Positions 44,171-53,472 of a stretch of DNA of 64,000 nt are shown here, piece after piece. The notes below the pieces were generated by a model. It did not search any database, was not told the origin of the DNA, and saw only the letters and a list, made by a program, of their open reading frames with translations. The stretch comes from JARRLC01 sp050290865. GTDB lineage: Bacteria; Pseudomonadota; Alphaproteobacteria; Rhizobiales; Rhodomicrobiaceae. The stretch lies in NCBI GenBank assembly GCA_050290865.1, contig JBNKIW010000003.1, forward strand, positions 124,001 to 188,000, written 5' to 3'. The stretch's first letter is position 1. Each line of letters begins with the position of its first letter. The position numbers and the translations under genes are program-made.

Positions 44171-46714
44171 TTGAGCGCAAACATCCCGACGGGTCTGACA
44201 GCCGCCGAAGCGGAAGCGCAGCTTGCCGCCGACGGCCCGAACGAACTCCCGCAAGCCCAGAGCCGCTCTGCGCTCCGCGTGGCGGCGGAGGTGCTAAAGG
44301 AGCCGATGCTCATTCTGCTTCTGGCCGCCTGCGCCGTCTATCTGGCGCTGGGCGACACGGCGGAGGCAATCCTCATCAGCGTGCTGGCGACGGCGTCGGT
44401 GGCGATCACGGTGATCCAGGAAACGCGCACCGAGCGCGTGCTTTCGGCCCTGCGCGATCTGACGGCACCGCGCGCGCTCGTCATTCGCGACGGCCGCAGA
44501 CAGCGCATTCCGGGCCGTGACGTGGTGCGCGGCGATGTGCTGGTCCTCTCCGAGGGGGACCGCATCCCGGCCGATGCCACGCTCATCGGCGGGGACAACA
44601 TCAAGGCGGACGAGTCGCTGCTGACCGGCGAATCCGTACCCGTGCAGAAAGGTCCGCTGCGCCGGGAAGCCGAGCCGGGACGCGAGCCGCAGGACGCTTT
44701 GTTCTCGGGGACGCTGGTCGTGGCCGGCACAGGCTATGCGCGCGTCACGGCCACGGGCGTTCGCAGCGAAATCGGCAAGATCGGCAAAAGCCTCAGCGGG
44801 ATCACGCCCGAGGCGCCGCGGCTGCAGGTTCAGATCCGCGGTTTCGTGCGTATCTTCGCGGCGGTGGGGATGACGCTGTGCGTGATTGCAGCTGTGCTCT
44901 ACGGTTTCATTTCCGGCCTGTGGCTGAAAGGCGCGCTCGGCGGGCTGGCGCTGAGCCTGTCGCTTCTTCCCGAGGAATTCCCGGTCATCCTCACGGTGTT
45001 TCTGGCCATGGGCGCGTGGCGGATCAGCCAAGTCCGGGTGCTGACGCGCAAGGCGGCGGCGATCGAGACGCTGGGTTCGGCGACGGTCCTGTGCACCGAC
45101 AAGACCGGCACGCTGACCGAGAACCGGATGTCGGTGGCCGAACTGCGCACGCCGCATCTCGTCTGGCAGGCGGGCGAAGAAGGCGGTGAATGGCCGGAGG
45201 CGATCCAGCAGGTGCTGCAGCACAGCGTCTGGGCGAGCCAGATCAATCCCTACGACCCGATGGAGCGGGCACTGCACGATCTCGGCGGGCAGAGCATGAG
45301 CGAGGCTGGCGAGCCGACGCTTTTGCGCACCTACCCCGTGAGTCCCGAGCTTCCGGCCATGACGCAGCTCTGGGATTTCGAGGCCGAGGGCGAAGGACTG
45401 GGCCGGTCCTATCTCGCCGCTGCCAAGGGCGCGCCGGAGTCCATCGCGTCGCTCTGCAAGCTCGGCGATGCCGAACGCGAGCCCATGCGGCAGGCGGTCG
45501 ACGAAATGGCCAGCCGTGGAATGCGCGTCCTCGGCGTGGCCAAGGCGGTGGCTCAGGATGCCAATGGCGCGGAAACGCAGCACGGCTTCGCGTTCACCTA
45601 TCTGGGGTTGGTGGGGCTGCGCGATCCGCTCAAGCCGGGCGTGTCCACGGCTGTCCGCGAATGTCATACGGCGGGCATCCGTGTGGTGATGATCACCGGC
45701 GACTATCCGCTGACCGCACGGGCCATCGCGCGCGAGGCAGGCATTCCGGACGATGAGATCGTGACCGGCGCGGAGATCGACGAGCTGGATGACGATGCCT
45801 TCACAGCGCGGATCGCCAAGGCCACGATTTTCGCCCGCGTCCGTCCCCAGCAGAAGCTGCGCATCGTCAACGCGCTGAAGGCCCGCGGCGAGATCGTCGC
45901 CATGACCGGAGACGGCGTCAACGACGCCCCGTCGCTCAAGGCGGCGCATATCGGCGTGGCGATGGGCGGGCGCGGCACCGACGTCGCGCGCGAGGCGAGT
46001 TCCATCGTGCTGCTCGACGACGATTTCAAGTCGATCGTCGCGACCGTGAGGCTCGGGCGGCGTATCTACGACAATCTGCGCAAGGCCATGACCTTCGTCG
46101 CCGCCATTCACATCCCCGTCGCCGGGCTGGCGTTCATGCCGCTTCTGTTCGGGCTGCCGCTGATCCTGCTGCCGGCGCATATCGCCTTCCTGGAGATGAT
46201 CGTAGATCCGGTCTCCTCCATCGCCTTCGAGGCCGAATCGGACGAGCGCAACATCATGAACCGCCCACCGCGCGATCCCGGGGCGGCGCTGATTTCGAGC
46301 GACCTGCTGAAACAAGCCGCGATCCAGGGGGGCGGTGCGTTCATCGCCGTCGCCGCCATCTTCCTCCTCGCCCTCTACGAGCAGCGCAGCGAGGACGAGG
46401 CGCGGTCGCTGGCGTTTCTCATGCTGGTGCTGGTCAATATGGTGCTGGTCTTCGTCAACCGGTCCTTCGCCTCATCGACACGGGAGGAATTGACCCGCCC
46501 AAACAGAACGTTGTGGGTGGTGATCGCCGTGGACGCGGCTCTCCTGGCCGCGCTGTTCACCATTCCCGGGCTGCGCGGGCTGTTCACTTTCGCGCCGCTT
46601 CACGGCCGCGACATCGCCGTGGCGCTGGCGCTGGTTGCTTCGCTGTTCGTGGGGCTGACGCTGGTGAAACGTTCCTTCGGAGACGGGAGAGTCGAAGGGC
46701 GCGCACCGGCATAA
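44171..46714 (+). CDS. Cation-translocating P-type ATPase (P2-like), atypical metal-site motif
   Basis: This is an 847-residue P-type ATPase. It has an N-terminal actuator domain (TGES, about 156-159), phosphorylated Asp310 in CTDKTGTLTENRM, nucleotide-binding KGAPE and the hinge MTGDGVNDAPSLKAA. The helix-4 motif is PEEFP (267-271) instead of PEGLP, and helix 6 has FLEMIVDPVSSIAFE. The ion is therefore not assigned; a simple Ca2+ pump is doubtful. The start is a TTG at 44171 with an upstream GAGG, giving the family opening GLTAAEAEAQLAADGPNELP. The gene ends just before two hairpin terminators. Confidence 0.9.
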   Translation: MSANIPTGLTAAEAEAQLAADGPNELPQAQSRSALRVAAEVLKEPMLILLLAACAVYLALGDTAEAILISVLATASVAITVIQETRTERVLSALRDLTAPRALVIRDGRRQRIPGRDVVRGDVLVLSEGDRIPADATLIGGDNIKADESLLTGESVPVQKGPLRREAEPGREPQDALFSGTLVVAGTGYARVTATGVRSEIGKIGKSLSGITPEAPRLQVQIRGFVRIFAAVGMTLCVIAAVLYGFISGLWLKGALGGLALSLSLLPEEFPVILTVFLAMGAWRISQVRVLTRKAAAIETLGSATVLCTDKTGTLTENRMSVAELRTPHLVWQAGEEGGEWPEAIQQVLQHSVWASQINPYDPMERALHDLGGQSMSEAGEPTLLRTYPVSPELPAMTQLWDFEAEGEGLGRSYLAAAKGAPESIASLCKLGDAEREPMRQAVDEMASRGMRVLGVAKAVAQDANGAETQHGFAFTYLGLVGLRDPLKPGVSTAVRECHTAGIRVVMITGDYPLTARAIAREAGIPDDEIVTGAEIDELDDDAFTARIAKATIFARVRPQQKLRIVNALKARGEIVAMTGDGVNDAPSLKAAHIGVAMGGRGTDVAREASSIVLLDDDFKSIVATVRLGRRIYDNLRKAMTFVAAIHIPVAGLAFMPLLFGLPLILLPAHIAFLEMIVDPVSSIAFEAESDERNIMNRPPRDPGAALISSDLLKQAAIQGGGAFIAVAAIFLLALYEQRSEDEARSLAFLMLVLVNMVLVFVNRSFASSTREELTRPNRTLWVVIAVDAALLAALFTIPGLRGLFTFAPLHGRDIAVALALVASLFVGLTLVKRSFGDGRVEGRAPA

Positions 46715-46718
46715 AAGA

Positions 46719-46828
46719 AAAGCCGCGGAAAGGGCCACGGCTTTCAGTTTGATAGGAGAGGCATCAATGTGAAACACCGCACCTGGCGGGAGGCCGGGCG
46801 TCCCTTCTTGTGGGGGATGCCTTTTTTT
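46719..46828 (+). terminator. Terminator pair downstream of the P-type ATPase gene
   Basis: The first hairpin is AAAGCCG/CGGCTTT (46719-46725/46738-46744) with a 12-nt loop and a weak T run. The second is stronger: GGCGTCCC (46797-46804) pairs with GGGATGCC (46814-46821, one G-T) and is followed by seven T residues at 46822-46828. Confidence 0.75.
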
Positions 46829-46979
46829 GGGCTGCAAACAATTAAAATTTAGTCAAAAAAATTACACATTTCGAGATTTTTCGTAACTCCGGACGCCGTA
46901 TGAGCGTCCTTACGTAAGTAACTGTCGCGGTTCCAGAAACTTCCGATGCACGACATTTGCGCGACTGTGCGCGGAGGCT

Positions 46980-47171
46980 TCAGCGTTTGAACACGGAATC
47001 CGCCGCGCTCTCCGACGCCTTCTTGGCTGTGATCGTTGCCTCGACGCGCTGGCGCTCGGCGGCAAGGGCGCCGAGATAGTCCTCCAACTCGGACACCGAC
47101 AGCGCGGAAAGGTCGGCGCCCAACTCGGGCCTGCTTCGCTTTTTCGGCGGCGCTTCATCATCCCAGACCAT
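46980..47171 (-). CDS. DUF1192 family small protein
   Basis: A 63-residue protein of the DUF1192 family, found in alphaproteobacteria beside NAD(P)H quinone oxidoreductase genes, exactly the position here (98 bp divergent). The core LSALSVSELEDYLGALAAERQRVEATITAKK is predicted to form a coiled helix. No function is known. The product opens with MVWDDEAPPKKR. Confidence 0.85.
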   Translation of the reverse strand: MVWDDEAPPKKRSRPELGADLSALSVSELEDYLGALAAERQRVEATITAKKASESAADSVFKR

Positions 47172-47269
47172 GGGGCATCTCCATAACTTTGCTTGCGCTC
47201 CGGCAGGAGCTTACCATTATACTCCGGCAAACCGCTGCGCAATTCGCCCCATCGAGGAGTACACTGCGA

Positions 47270-48271
47270 ATGTCTCTTCCAACCGCTATGAAAGCCGTCG
47301 CCATCAGCCGTCCCGGCGGGCCGGAGGTGCTGACGCTCGAGGAAATCGCGGTGCCGCAGCCGAAGGCGCGTGAGCTTCTCGTGCGTGTCGCGGCCGCAGG
47401 CGTGAACCGTCCGGACGTACTGCAGCGGCAGGGGAACTATCCGGCCCCCGCCGGCGCTTCGGAAATCCCCGGGCTGGAGATCGCTGGCGAGGTCGTGGCG
47501 GCCGGGGACGGCGCGGAGCGTTTCAAGCCGGGAGATCGCGTCACGGCGCTGGTGACCGGCGGCGGCTACGCGGAATACTGCTTGGCCGACGAACGGGCCG
47601 CGCTTCCCTTTCCGGCCGGGTTCGACGCCGTCCAGGCTGCGGCGCTGCCGGAAACGTTTTTCACCGTCTGGCAGAATGTGTTCCAGCGCGGCGGGCTGAA
47701 GGCAGGCGAGACGTTTCTCGTCCATGGCGGCGCCAGCGGCATCGGCACGGCGGCCATCCAGATGGCCACGGCATTCGGTGCCCGCGTCTTCGCCACGGCG
47801 GGCAGCGCGGAGAAATGCGCGGCCTGCACGGCGCTCGGCGCCACCCGCGCCATCAACTACCGCGAAGAGGATTTCGTCGCCGTCATCCGCCAGGAAACCG
47901 GCGGCAAGGGTGCGGACGTCATCCTCGACATGGTCGGCGGCGATTACGTCGCCCGCAACATCCAGGCCGCCGCCGAGGACGGCCGTATTCATCAAATCGC
48001 CTTCCAGCAGGGCTCGAAGGTGACCGTGGACCTCATGCGAATGATGTTGAAGCGTATCACCCTGACCGGCTCCACGCTCCGGGCGCGGACGCCGGAGGTC
48101 AAGGGCGCCATCGCCAGCGCGCTTGAGGCCAGGGTGTGGCCACTCCTCGCAGCGGGAACCATTCGTCCGATCATCGATTCTACCTTTCCGCTGGGTGCCG
48201 CAGCCGACGCCCACCGCCGCATGGAGGCGGGAGCCCATACCGGCAAGATCATCCTGAACGTCGCGGGGTGA
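47270..48271 (+). CDS. NAD(P)H-quinone oxidoreductase (zeta-crystallin/PIG3 type)
   Basis: A 333-residue zinc-independent medium-chain dehydrogenase that reduces quinones with NADPH. An N-terminal GroES-like half (PGGPEVLTLEEI, GVNRPDVLQRQGNYP) and a Rossmann half with HGGASGIGTAAIQMA (about 148-162) and GADVILDMVGGDY are present. The lack of structural Cys and zinc ligands fits the quinone oxidoreductase family. The ATG at 47270 follows GAGGAG with good spacing; an internal ATG lies six codons later. The conserved neighbour DUF1192 supports the assignment. Confidence 0.92.
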   Translation: MSLPTAMKAVAISRPGGPEVLTLEEIAVPQPKARELLVRVAAAGVNRPDVLQRQGNYPAPAGASEIPGLEIAGEVVAAGDGAERFKPGDRVTALVTGGGYAEYCLADERAALPFPAGFDAVQAAALPETFFTVWQNVFQRGGLKAGETFLVHGGASGIGTAAIQMATAFGARVFATAGSAEKCAACTALGATRAINYREEDFVAVIRQETGGKGADVILDMVGGDYVARNIQAAAEDGRIHQIAFQQGSKVTVDLMRMMLKRITLTGSTLRARTPEVKGAIASALEARVWPLLAAGTIRPIIDSTFPLGAAADAHRRMEAGAHTGKIILNVAG

Positions 48272-48350
48272 CGCAAGATCCGCAAATCCCGTGGGCCAGG
48301 GACAGGATATCTCGCGCGGCTACAGTTCCTTTACGGGTCGCGGAGAAAAT

Positions 48351-48379
48351 TTGCTTATTCGGCCGTCTAGGCTTATATG
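48351..48379 (+). promoter_or_regulatory. Predicted promoter of trcR
   Basis: TTGCTT at 48351-48356 and TATATG at 48374-48379 are separated by 17 bp, giving an alphaproteobacterial sigma-70-like promoter. The trcR start is about 95 bp downstream. Based on sequence resemblance only. Confidence 0.4.
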
Positions 48380-48473
48380 AATCCAGGCTTTGGTGCGAAC
48401 GAAGCTTCTTCCAAGCATCACGAACGAGAATACCTCCCGCAAAGAGGACCTTGCGGGACACGGGAGAGAATTT

Positions 48474-49229
48474 ATGACGCAAACGCCATTGATGCCTAAG
48501 GCGACCGCCGTCTGGCTTGTTGAACATACTTCTTTGACTTTTGACCAGATTGCCGATTTCTGCGGTCTGCATGTGCTGGAAGTGAAGGGCATTGCCGATG
48601 GCGATGTTGCCCACGGCATCAAGGGCTTCGATCCCATTTCCTCAGGTCAGCTTTCGCGCGAGGAGATCAGCCGCGCCCAGGACAATACGTCATACCGCCT
48701 GAAGCTCCTGAAATCGAAAGTGCAGATGCCGGAGATCAAGACCAAGCGCGCGCCGAAATACACGCCGCTGTCGCGCCGTCACGACCGGCCGAACGCGATC
48801 CTCTGGCTCTTGCGCCACCATGCGGAATTGCGCGACTCGCAGATCATGCGACTCGTGGGCACGACAAAGCCGACCATCGAGTCGATCCGCAACCGGACGC
48901 ACTGGAATTCCGCCAATCTGCAGCCGCAGGACCCCGTTGCGCTCGGCCTGTGCTCACAGGTCGATCTCGACAACGAAGTGCGCCGGGCGGCCAACCGGCT
49001 GGAGAAGGAGCGCAAGGAAGCGGAGAAGAAGGCAGCCGCCGAGGGCGTCGACCCTGCCGGCACGCTTCTGCCCGCCGAGGAAACGGCGGAGCCCTCACCT
49101 GCCTTGGGCCAGAGCGAGGACCAACCTGCCGCGGTCGAGGCTGTGCCGGAGCCGGAAGTCAAGCCGGAGCCCGAGCGTGAACTCTCGATCGAAGACGTCT
49201 TCGGCGCCCAGGAGGACCGGCAGGAATAA
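48474..49229 (+). CDS. trcR: Cell cycle transcriptional regulator TrcR (DUF1013)
   Basis: A 251-residue DUF1013 protein. Members are conserved in alphaproteobacteria, and the Caulobacter protein is a cell-cycle regulator called TrcR. It opens with MPKATAVWLVEHTSLTFDQIADFCGLHVLEVKGIADGDVA, containing a helix-turn-helix-like first domain, then a second similar unit at about 95-145 (AILWLLRHHAELRDSQIMRLVGTTKPTIESIRNRTHWN). The C-terminal 80 residues are acidic and Pro/Glu-rich. The ATG at 48474 follows GGGAGAGAATTT; the frame is open upstream to 48390 without conservation. Confidence 0.9.
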   Translation: MTQTPLMPKATAVWLVEHTSLTFDQIADFCGLHVLEVKGIADGDVAHGIKGFDPISSGQLSREEISRAQDNTSYRLKLLKSKVQMPEIKTKRAPKYTPLSRRHDRPNAILWLLRHHAELRDSQIMRLVGTTKPTIESIRNRTHWNSANLQPQDPVALGLCSQVDLDNEVRRAANRLEKERKEAEKKAAAEGVDPAGTLLPAEETAEPSPALGQSEDQPAAVEAVPEPEVKPEPERELSIEDVFGAQEDRQE

Positions 49230-49597
49230 TACCCGCCGATGAAACTACTCCTGGTATCGGGAGGGACTTCTTTTTTACCCCGTGCAAATTGCGTGAAGCG
49301 GCGCCGCGCGAAGAATATCGGCTATTTTGAGTTTCGAGTGGGTAGCGTACGGCCAGCGCTGCCACGCCACGCCGAAGTGTGCCGCCGTGCTCAGCCGCTA
49401 TCAAGGCAGAACCCCTTCGGGGCGCTTCGCGGCCTTGACAGCGGCTTCCGCGCGGCGGCGTACCGCATTTGCATGGCCGGGACGGAGGAATGGCACCCGG
49501 CCGAACAAAGGAATGCCACTTTGTTTGCGGGCAGGAAACGCGGGCGGTCTGCCCACTCGAAATTTGAAAGAGGTAAAATATCGCGAACGCGGATCCG
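49230..49597. other. Intergenic region, no gene recognised
   Basis: A 368-bp gap between convergent trcR and hisG. No coding frame with recognisable content, no T-tract terminator. A perfect palindrome GCGGATCCGC lies near 49590 and may be fortuitous. Confidence 0.4.
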
Positions 49598-50302
49598 CTA
49601 CGCGCTCGCCGCCAATCGCGCGCGGATCTGGGCCTGCGCCACCTCTGCCGCTGGCGGGACTGGTGCCGTACGTGAGGCAACGAGACAGGCCTGCGAGCGC
49701 AGGATCAGCCCGTCTGCGAGGATTTTCAGATGGTTGGCAACCAGCGTCTCCCCCGTTGACGTGATATCCACGATCACCTCTGCAGTCTGCGCGGCAGGCG
49801 TGCCTTCCGTCGCACCCAGGCTCTCGGCGATGCGGTAGCTCGCGAGCCCCTTCCCGGCGAAGAACCGCCGCGCAAGGTTCATGTATTTCGTGGCGACGCG
49901 CAGGCGCTGGCCATGCTCGCGGTAGAATTCGGCGGCGGCATCCTCCAGATCGGCGACGGTGGTGACGTCGATCCAGCAGGCTGGCACCGCAACGACGACA
50001 TCCGCATGGCCGAAGCCGAGCGGCGCCAGGATCTCACAGATTTCGTCCGCATCGGGAATGTGCTCGCGGATGAGATCTTCGCCCGTCACGCCGAGATGGA
50101 TGCGGCCGAGTTGAAGATGGCGCGCAATCTCGGAGGCGGACAGATAGGCCACTTCGACGTTTTCCACGCCTTCCAGCACGCCCTGATAGCCGCGTTTGTG
50201 GCCGGTCTTCACGAATGTCATGCCGAACCGGGCGAATGCGGCGGCGGTCTGCTCCATGAGCCGGCCTTTCGACGGCACGCCGAGGATGAGCTTGTCCTCC
50301 AT
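49598..50302 (-). CDS. hisG: ATP phosphoribosyltransferase catalytic subunit (short form)
   Basis: This 234-residue short-form HisG catalyses the first step of histidine synthesis (ATP + PRPP to phosphoribosyl-ATP). It lacks the C-terminal regulatory domain of long HisG and therefore needs HisZ. The opening LILGVPSKGRLMEQTAAAF and the PRPP loop VDITSTGETLVANHLKIL are characteristic. The ATG at 50302 overlaps the hisZ stop by one base (TGATG), so it is translationally coupled to hisZ. Confidence 0.95.
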   Translation of the reverse strand: MEDKLILGVPSKGRLMEQTAAAFARFGMTFVKTGHKRGYQGVLEGVENVEVAYLSASEIARHLQLGRIHLGVTGEDLIREHIPDADEICEILAPLGFGHADVVVAVPACWIDVTTVADLEDAAAEFYREHGQRLRVATKYMNLARRFFAGKGLASYRIAESLGATEGTPAAQTAEVIVDITSTGETLVANHLKILADGLILRSQACLVASRTAPVPPAAEVAQAQIRARLAASA

Positions 50303-51474
50303 CAGGCGGCCTCCTCTCTTGCGGCCAGCAGGCGCTCGGTGTGAATGGCCGAGCCGATGGCGGGCGCGTCCCGGGGCGAGCCGATCGCGCCGAGCAGGCC
50401 GTCGTAGCGTCCGCCGCCTGCGATCAGACCGGCGACGCCGCGGCCAGGTTGCTCGATCTGGAACACGAAGCCGGTGTAATATTCAAATTGGCGTCCGAAA
50501 TCGGCGCCGAACAAGGCGGCGTCGAGCGCTATGCCGGCGCTGCGAAAAAGGGCGTAGCGGCGACGGGCGGCGGCAAGCGCCGCGTCGAGGTCGAGTTTGG
50601 CGTCCGTCGCCAGCTTGGTGATGGCGTCGAGTGTCGCCTCGGGCGGGCCGGATATCACCAGATAGGCCTCGACGAGGTCCACCACGGACCGGGACAGCGG
50701 TTGCTCACGCATGTCGGCGGCGGCGGCCAGCAGGCGCCCGGTGATTTCCCCGATGGTGCGCAGCCCCAGAACGGGAATGCCGCTGGTCTCAAGATAGGCG
50801 GCAACCTGCTGCTCCGCCTGCTCGCGGTCGTGCGGATCGAGATGCCGGGCCAGATCTGCAACCTGCGGATCGGGAAAAGGCGCTGGCGGCTGAGCGAGCC
50901 GCTTCAGCACGGCGAGAAAACCATTGGGCCGCCAGAAGCTGTGCAGCAACTGCTCGCGCCACCGCTCGGGGATCGGCAGCGCAGCCAGAAGCGCGCGCAA
51001 CAGGCCCAGATCGCCGATGCGAACGCGGAAATCCTTCAGCCCTGACACGCGCAGAGCCTCCAGGATCAGCGTCAGCACCTCCGTTTCCGCCTGCTCGCGG
51101 TCGGCCACGCCGAAACATTCGATCCCCGCCTGGCGGAATTCCCGCGGCCGCGACGGATCGGATTTGCGCCGCGAATAACGGAACGCCGCGCCACTGTAGG
51201 CATACCGCGCCTCGCAGTCAGCGGCGGGGTTGCGTTCCAGGTAGAGGCGGCAGGACGGGATGGTCAGGTCCGGGCGCAAGCACAACTCTAAGCCGTCAGG
51301 ATCCGTGAATATATACGTACGGTTGCGGATCGCCTCGCCGATGCGGTCGAGGAAAATGTCGGCTGGCTGGATCAGCGACGGCGCCACGCGCTCGTACCCG
51401 CCTCGCGCGAAAACACGCATGATCTTCGCCGCCTGCTCTTCAAGCGCCTCGAAACGCGCCGCCGACTCAGCCAT
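50302..51474 (-). CDS. hisZ: ATP phosphoribosyltransferase regulatory subunit
   Basis: A 390-residue HisRS-like paralogue without aminoacylation activity that assembles with short HisG and gives it histidine feedback control. Motif-2-like CLRPDLTIPSCRLYLE and the class-II-type end GGGRYDGLLGAIGSPRDAPAIG are visible, while the anticodon-binding domain is absent, as in HisZ. Overlaps hisG by one base and begins 3 bp after the hisS stop: operon hisS-hisZ-hisG. Confidence 0.95.
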   Translation of the reverse strand: MAESAARFEALEEQAAKIMRVFARGGYERVAPSLIQPADIFLDRIGEAIRNRTYIFTDPDGLELCLRPDLTIPSCRLYLERNPAADCEARYAYSGAAFRYSRRKSDPSRPREFRQAGIECFGVADREQAETEVLTLILEALRVSGLKDFRVRIGDLGLLRALLAALPIPERWREQLLHSFWRPNGFLAVLKRLAQPPAPFPDPQVADLARHLDPHDREQAEQQVAAYLETSGIPVLGLRTIGEITGRLLAAAADMREQPLSRSVVDLVEAYLVISGPPEATLDAITKLATDAKLDLDAALAAARRRYALFRSAGIALDAALFGADFGRQFEYYTGFVFQIEQPGRGVAGLIAGGGRYDGLLGAIGSPRDAPAIGSAIHTERLLAAREEAA

Positions 51475-51477
51475 TCC

Positions 51478-53088
51478 TTAACCTTTGTGACGCGCGAGCA
51501 CGGTGTGCACCGCCTCCACCATTTCGTCCTCCTTCACGGAGAACTGCGCCGGGCGGCCTTCGCGCCAAGTCACGTTGTCCGTGATTTCGGCGGAGAGCTG
51601 CTTGCCCTGGATCAGGTCCTTGATGGTGACCTCGCCACGCTCCAACTCGTCGCCGCCCTGGATGATGACGCACGGCGCACCGCGCTTGTCGGCGTATTTC
51701 ATCTGCGCCTTCATGCCCGAAGTGCCGAGATACATTTCCGCACGGATGTCCGCCGCGCGCAGACGCTGCACCATCCGGTAATAATCGCCGGTGCGCTCGC
51801 GGTCCATGACGAGAACCACCACGGGGGCGCTGGCCGCATCCGCCTTCAGCTGGCCGAGCGCCTGGAGCGCGGTGTAAAGCCGTGAAACGCCGATGGAAAA
51901 GCCGGTGGCGCCGATCTTCTGGCCTTTGAAGCGCGCGACCAGCCCGTCATAGCGCCCGCCGCCGCCAACTGAGCCGAAGCGGGCAGGTTGTCCGTCCTCG
52001 CCCGTGGCGGGGAAGGTGAGTTCGGCTTCGAAAACCGGGCCCGTATAGTATTCGAGGCCGCGCACAACGCTTGGTTCGATGAGAATCAAGCCGGCGCCAT
52101 ACCCGGCTGCCTCGGTGAGTTTTGCGATCTTGCGAAGTTCGTCCACCCCCTCCTTGGCCAGCTCAGACGCGCCGACCCGCTCTTGTAACCTATCGAGCGT
52201 TCCAAAATTGTCCACTCTCGCCCAATATTCGGTGCGATCGCGGTCACCGGGAGCGTTTGGTACCAGAACATAATTGCCGATTTCGTCGGGTGCGGGGCGT
52301 TTAGCCAAATGCCTACCTACCGCAGACTTGGCCGAACATATGCATTTGATAATTCCATCGATTTGCTTCGTCTTTAAGCCTGCCCCCTTTGTGAAATCGC
52401 CGGAGGCATCTTTGCGGCCTTTACCTAAGAGTTCTTTGACACCTTCGATCCCCAGCCGATCCATTTTGTCTATAGCTCGCAGAATCATAAGTCGTTGTGC
52501 CGCCCCCTTTTCTCCCTCTCCGCTTATGCCAGTTGTCTCCAACACGCCATCGAGCACTTTGCGGCTGCTGGCCTTGATGACGTAGGACCCGCGCGGGATG
52601 CCGAGCTCCTCCAGCGTATCCGCCGCCAGCATGCACATCTCGGCATCCGCGGCCACGTTGTCGGTGCCGACGGTATCGGCGTCGAACTGCGTAAACTGGC
52701 GGAAGCGCCCCGGCCCCGGTTTCTCGTTGCGCCACACCGGCCCGGTCTGATAGCGGCGGAACGGCTTGGGGAGCGTGTCGAAATTCTGCGCAACATAGCG
52801 GGCGAGCGGCGCCGTCAGGTCGTAGCGCAGTGACATCCACTGCTCATCCTCGTCCTGCAGCGAAAATACCCCCTCGTTCGGCCGGTCCTGGTCAGGCAGA
52901 AACTTGCCGAGCGCGTCGGTATACTCGAAGGCCGGGGTGTCGAGTGGCTCAAATCCATAGGATTCATACACTTGGCGGATGGTGCCAAGCATACGCTCCA
53001 TGGCTCTGATCTCTTCCGGCCCGACATCGCGCATTCCTTTCGGAAGACGCGCCTCCGGCCGTTTTCCGGCTTTCCTGGCTTCGCCCAT
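51478..53088 (-). CDS. hisS: Histidyl-tRNA synthetase with low-GC insertion region
   Basis: A 536-residue class II synthetase that charges tRNA-His. Motif 1 (LPKGMRDVGPEEIRAMERMLGTIRQVYESYGFEPLDTP), motif 2 (FRRYQTGPVWRNEKPGPGRFRQFTQFD) and motif 3 (GGGRYDGLVARFKGQKIGATGFSIGVSRL) are intact, with an anticodon-binding domain at the end. It is longer than E. coli HisRS (424). Residues of about 180-296 correspond to 52200-52540, which I count at about 52% G+C against roughly 65% around it. First gene of the hisS-hisZ-hisG operon. Confidence 0.95.
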   Translation of the reverse strand: MGEARKAGKRPEARLPKGMRDVGPEEIRAMERMLGTIRQVYESYGFEPLDTPAFEYTDALGKFLPDQDRPNEGVFSLQDEDEQWMSLRYDLTAPLARYVAQNFDTLPKPFRRYQTGPVWRNEKPGPGRFRQFTQFDADTVGTDNVAADAEMCMLAADTLEELGIPRGSYVIKASSRKVLDGVLETTGISGEGEKGAAQRLMILRAIDKMDRLGIEGVKELLGKGRKDASGDFTKGAGLKTKQIDGIIKCICSAKSAVGRHLAKRPAPDEIGNYVLVPNAPGDRDRTEYWARVDNFGTLDRLQERVGASELAKEGVDELRKIAKLTEAAGYGAGLILIEPSVVRGLEYYTGPVFEAELTFPATGEDGQPARFGSVGGGGRYDGLVARFKGQKIGATGFSIGVSRLYTALQALGQLKADAASAPVVVLVMDRERTGDYYRMVQRLRAADIRAEMYLGTSGMKAQMKYADKRGAPCVIIQGGDELERGEVTIKDLIQGKQLSAEITDNVTWREGRPAQFSVKEDEMVEAVHTVLARHKG

Positions 53089-53472
53089 GATGCTGTAAGA
53101 CCCGTTTCAGCGCCGCCCCGCTGCCGTGGCGCAGATGCGCACACAGCAACAGGCGGGCCATAGGTTTGAAGGCACGCAGATGCCGCACAAGCAACCGCGC
53201 CGGTCAATTCAACGGGTTTCTAAACCATCGGCGAAGGGCAAACAAGACCGCCACGTGCGCACTTCTCGATCAGGGAAGGAAACAAGCGGAACGGCTTCCC
53301 GCTCCACGAGCCAGGACGCGACATCCACGTCAGGGCGCAGACAACCACCCGGGACATCCAAGAAAGACACTCTTTCGTGTCAAAATGACGAGCGAGCGTT
53401 ACTCAGACATCACCGCTGCGCCGTGGACGGTAAATCCGCGGCGCTGAGGCTTCGTTGAGCGGTTATTGTGTG
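53089..53472. other. Intergenic region, no gene recognised
   Basis: A 384-bp gap between the hisS start and the DUF465 stop. It should contain the hisS promoter. The frame at 53126-53458 has no recognisable product and a poor coding character. Confidence 0.4.

Noticed and set aside
44294..46315. 673-codon minus-strand frame opposite the P-type ATPase gene
   Set aside because: Shadow of the ATPase, which has all diagnostic motifs on the other strand.
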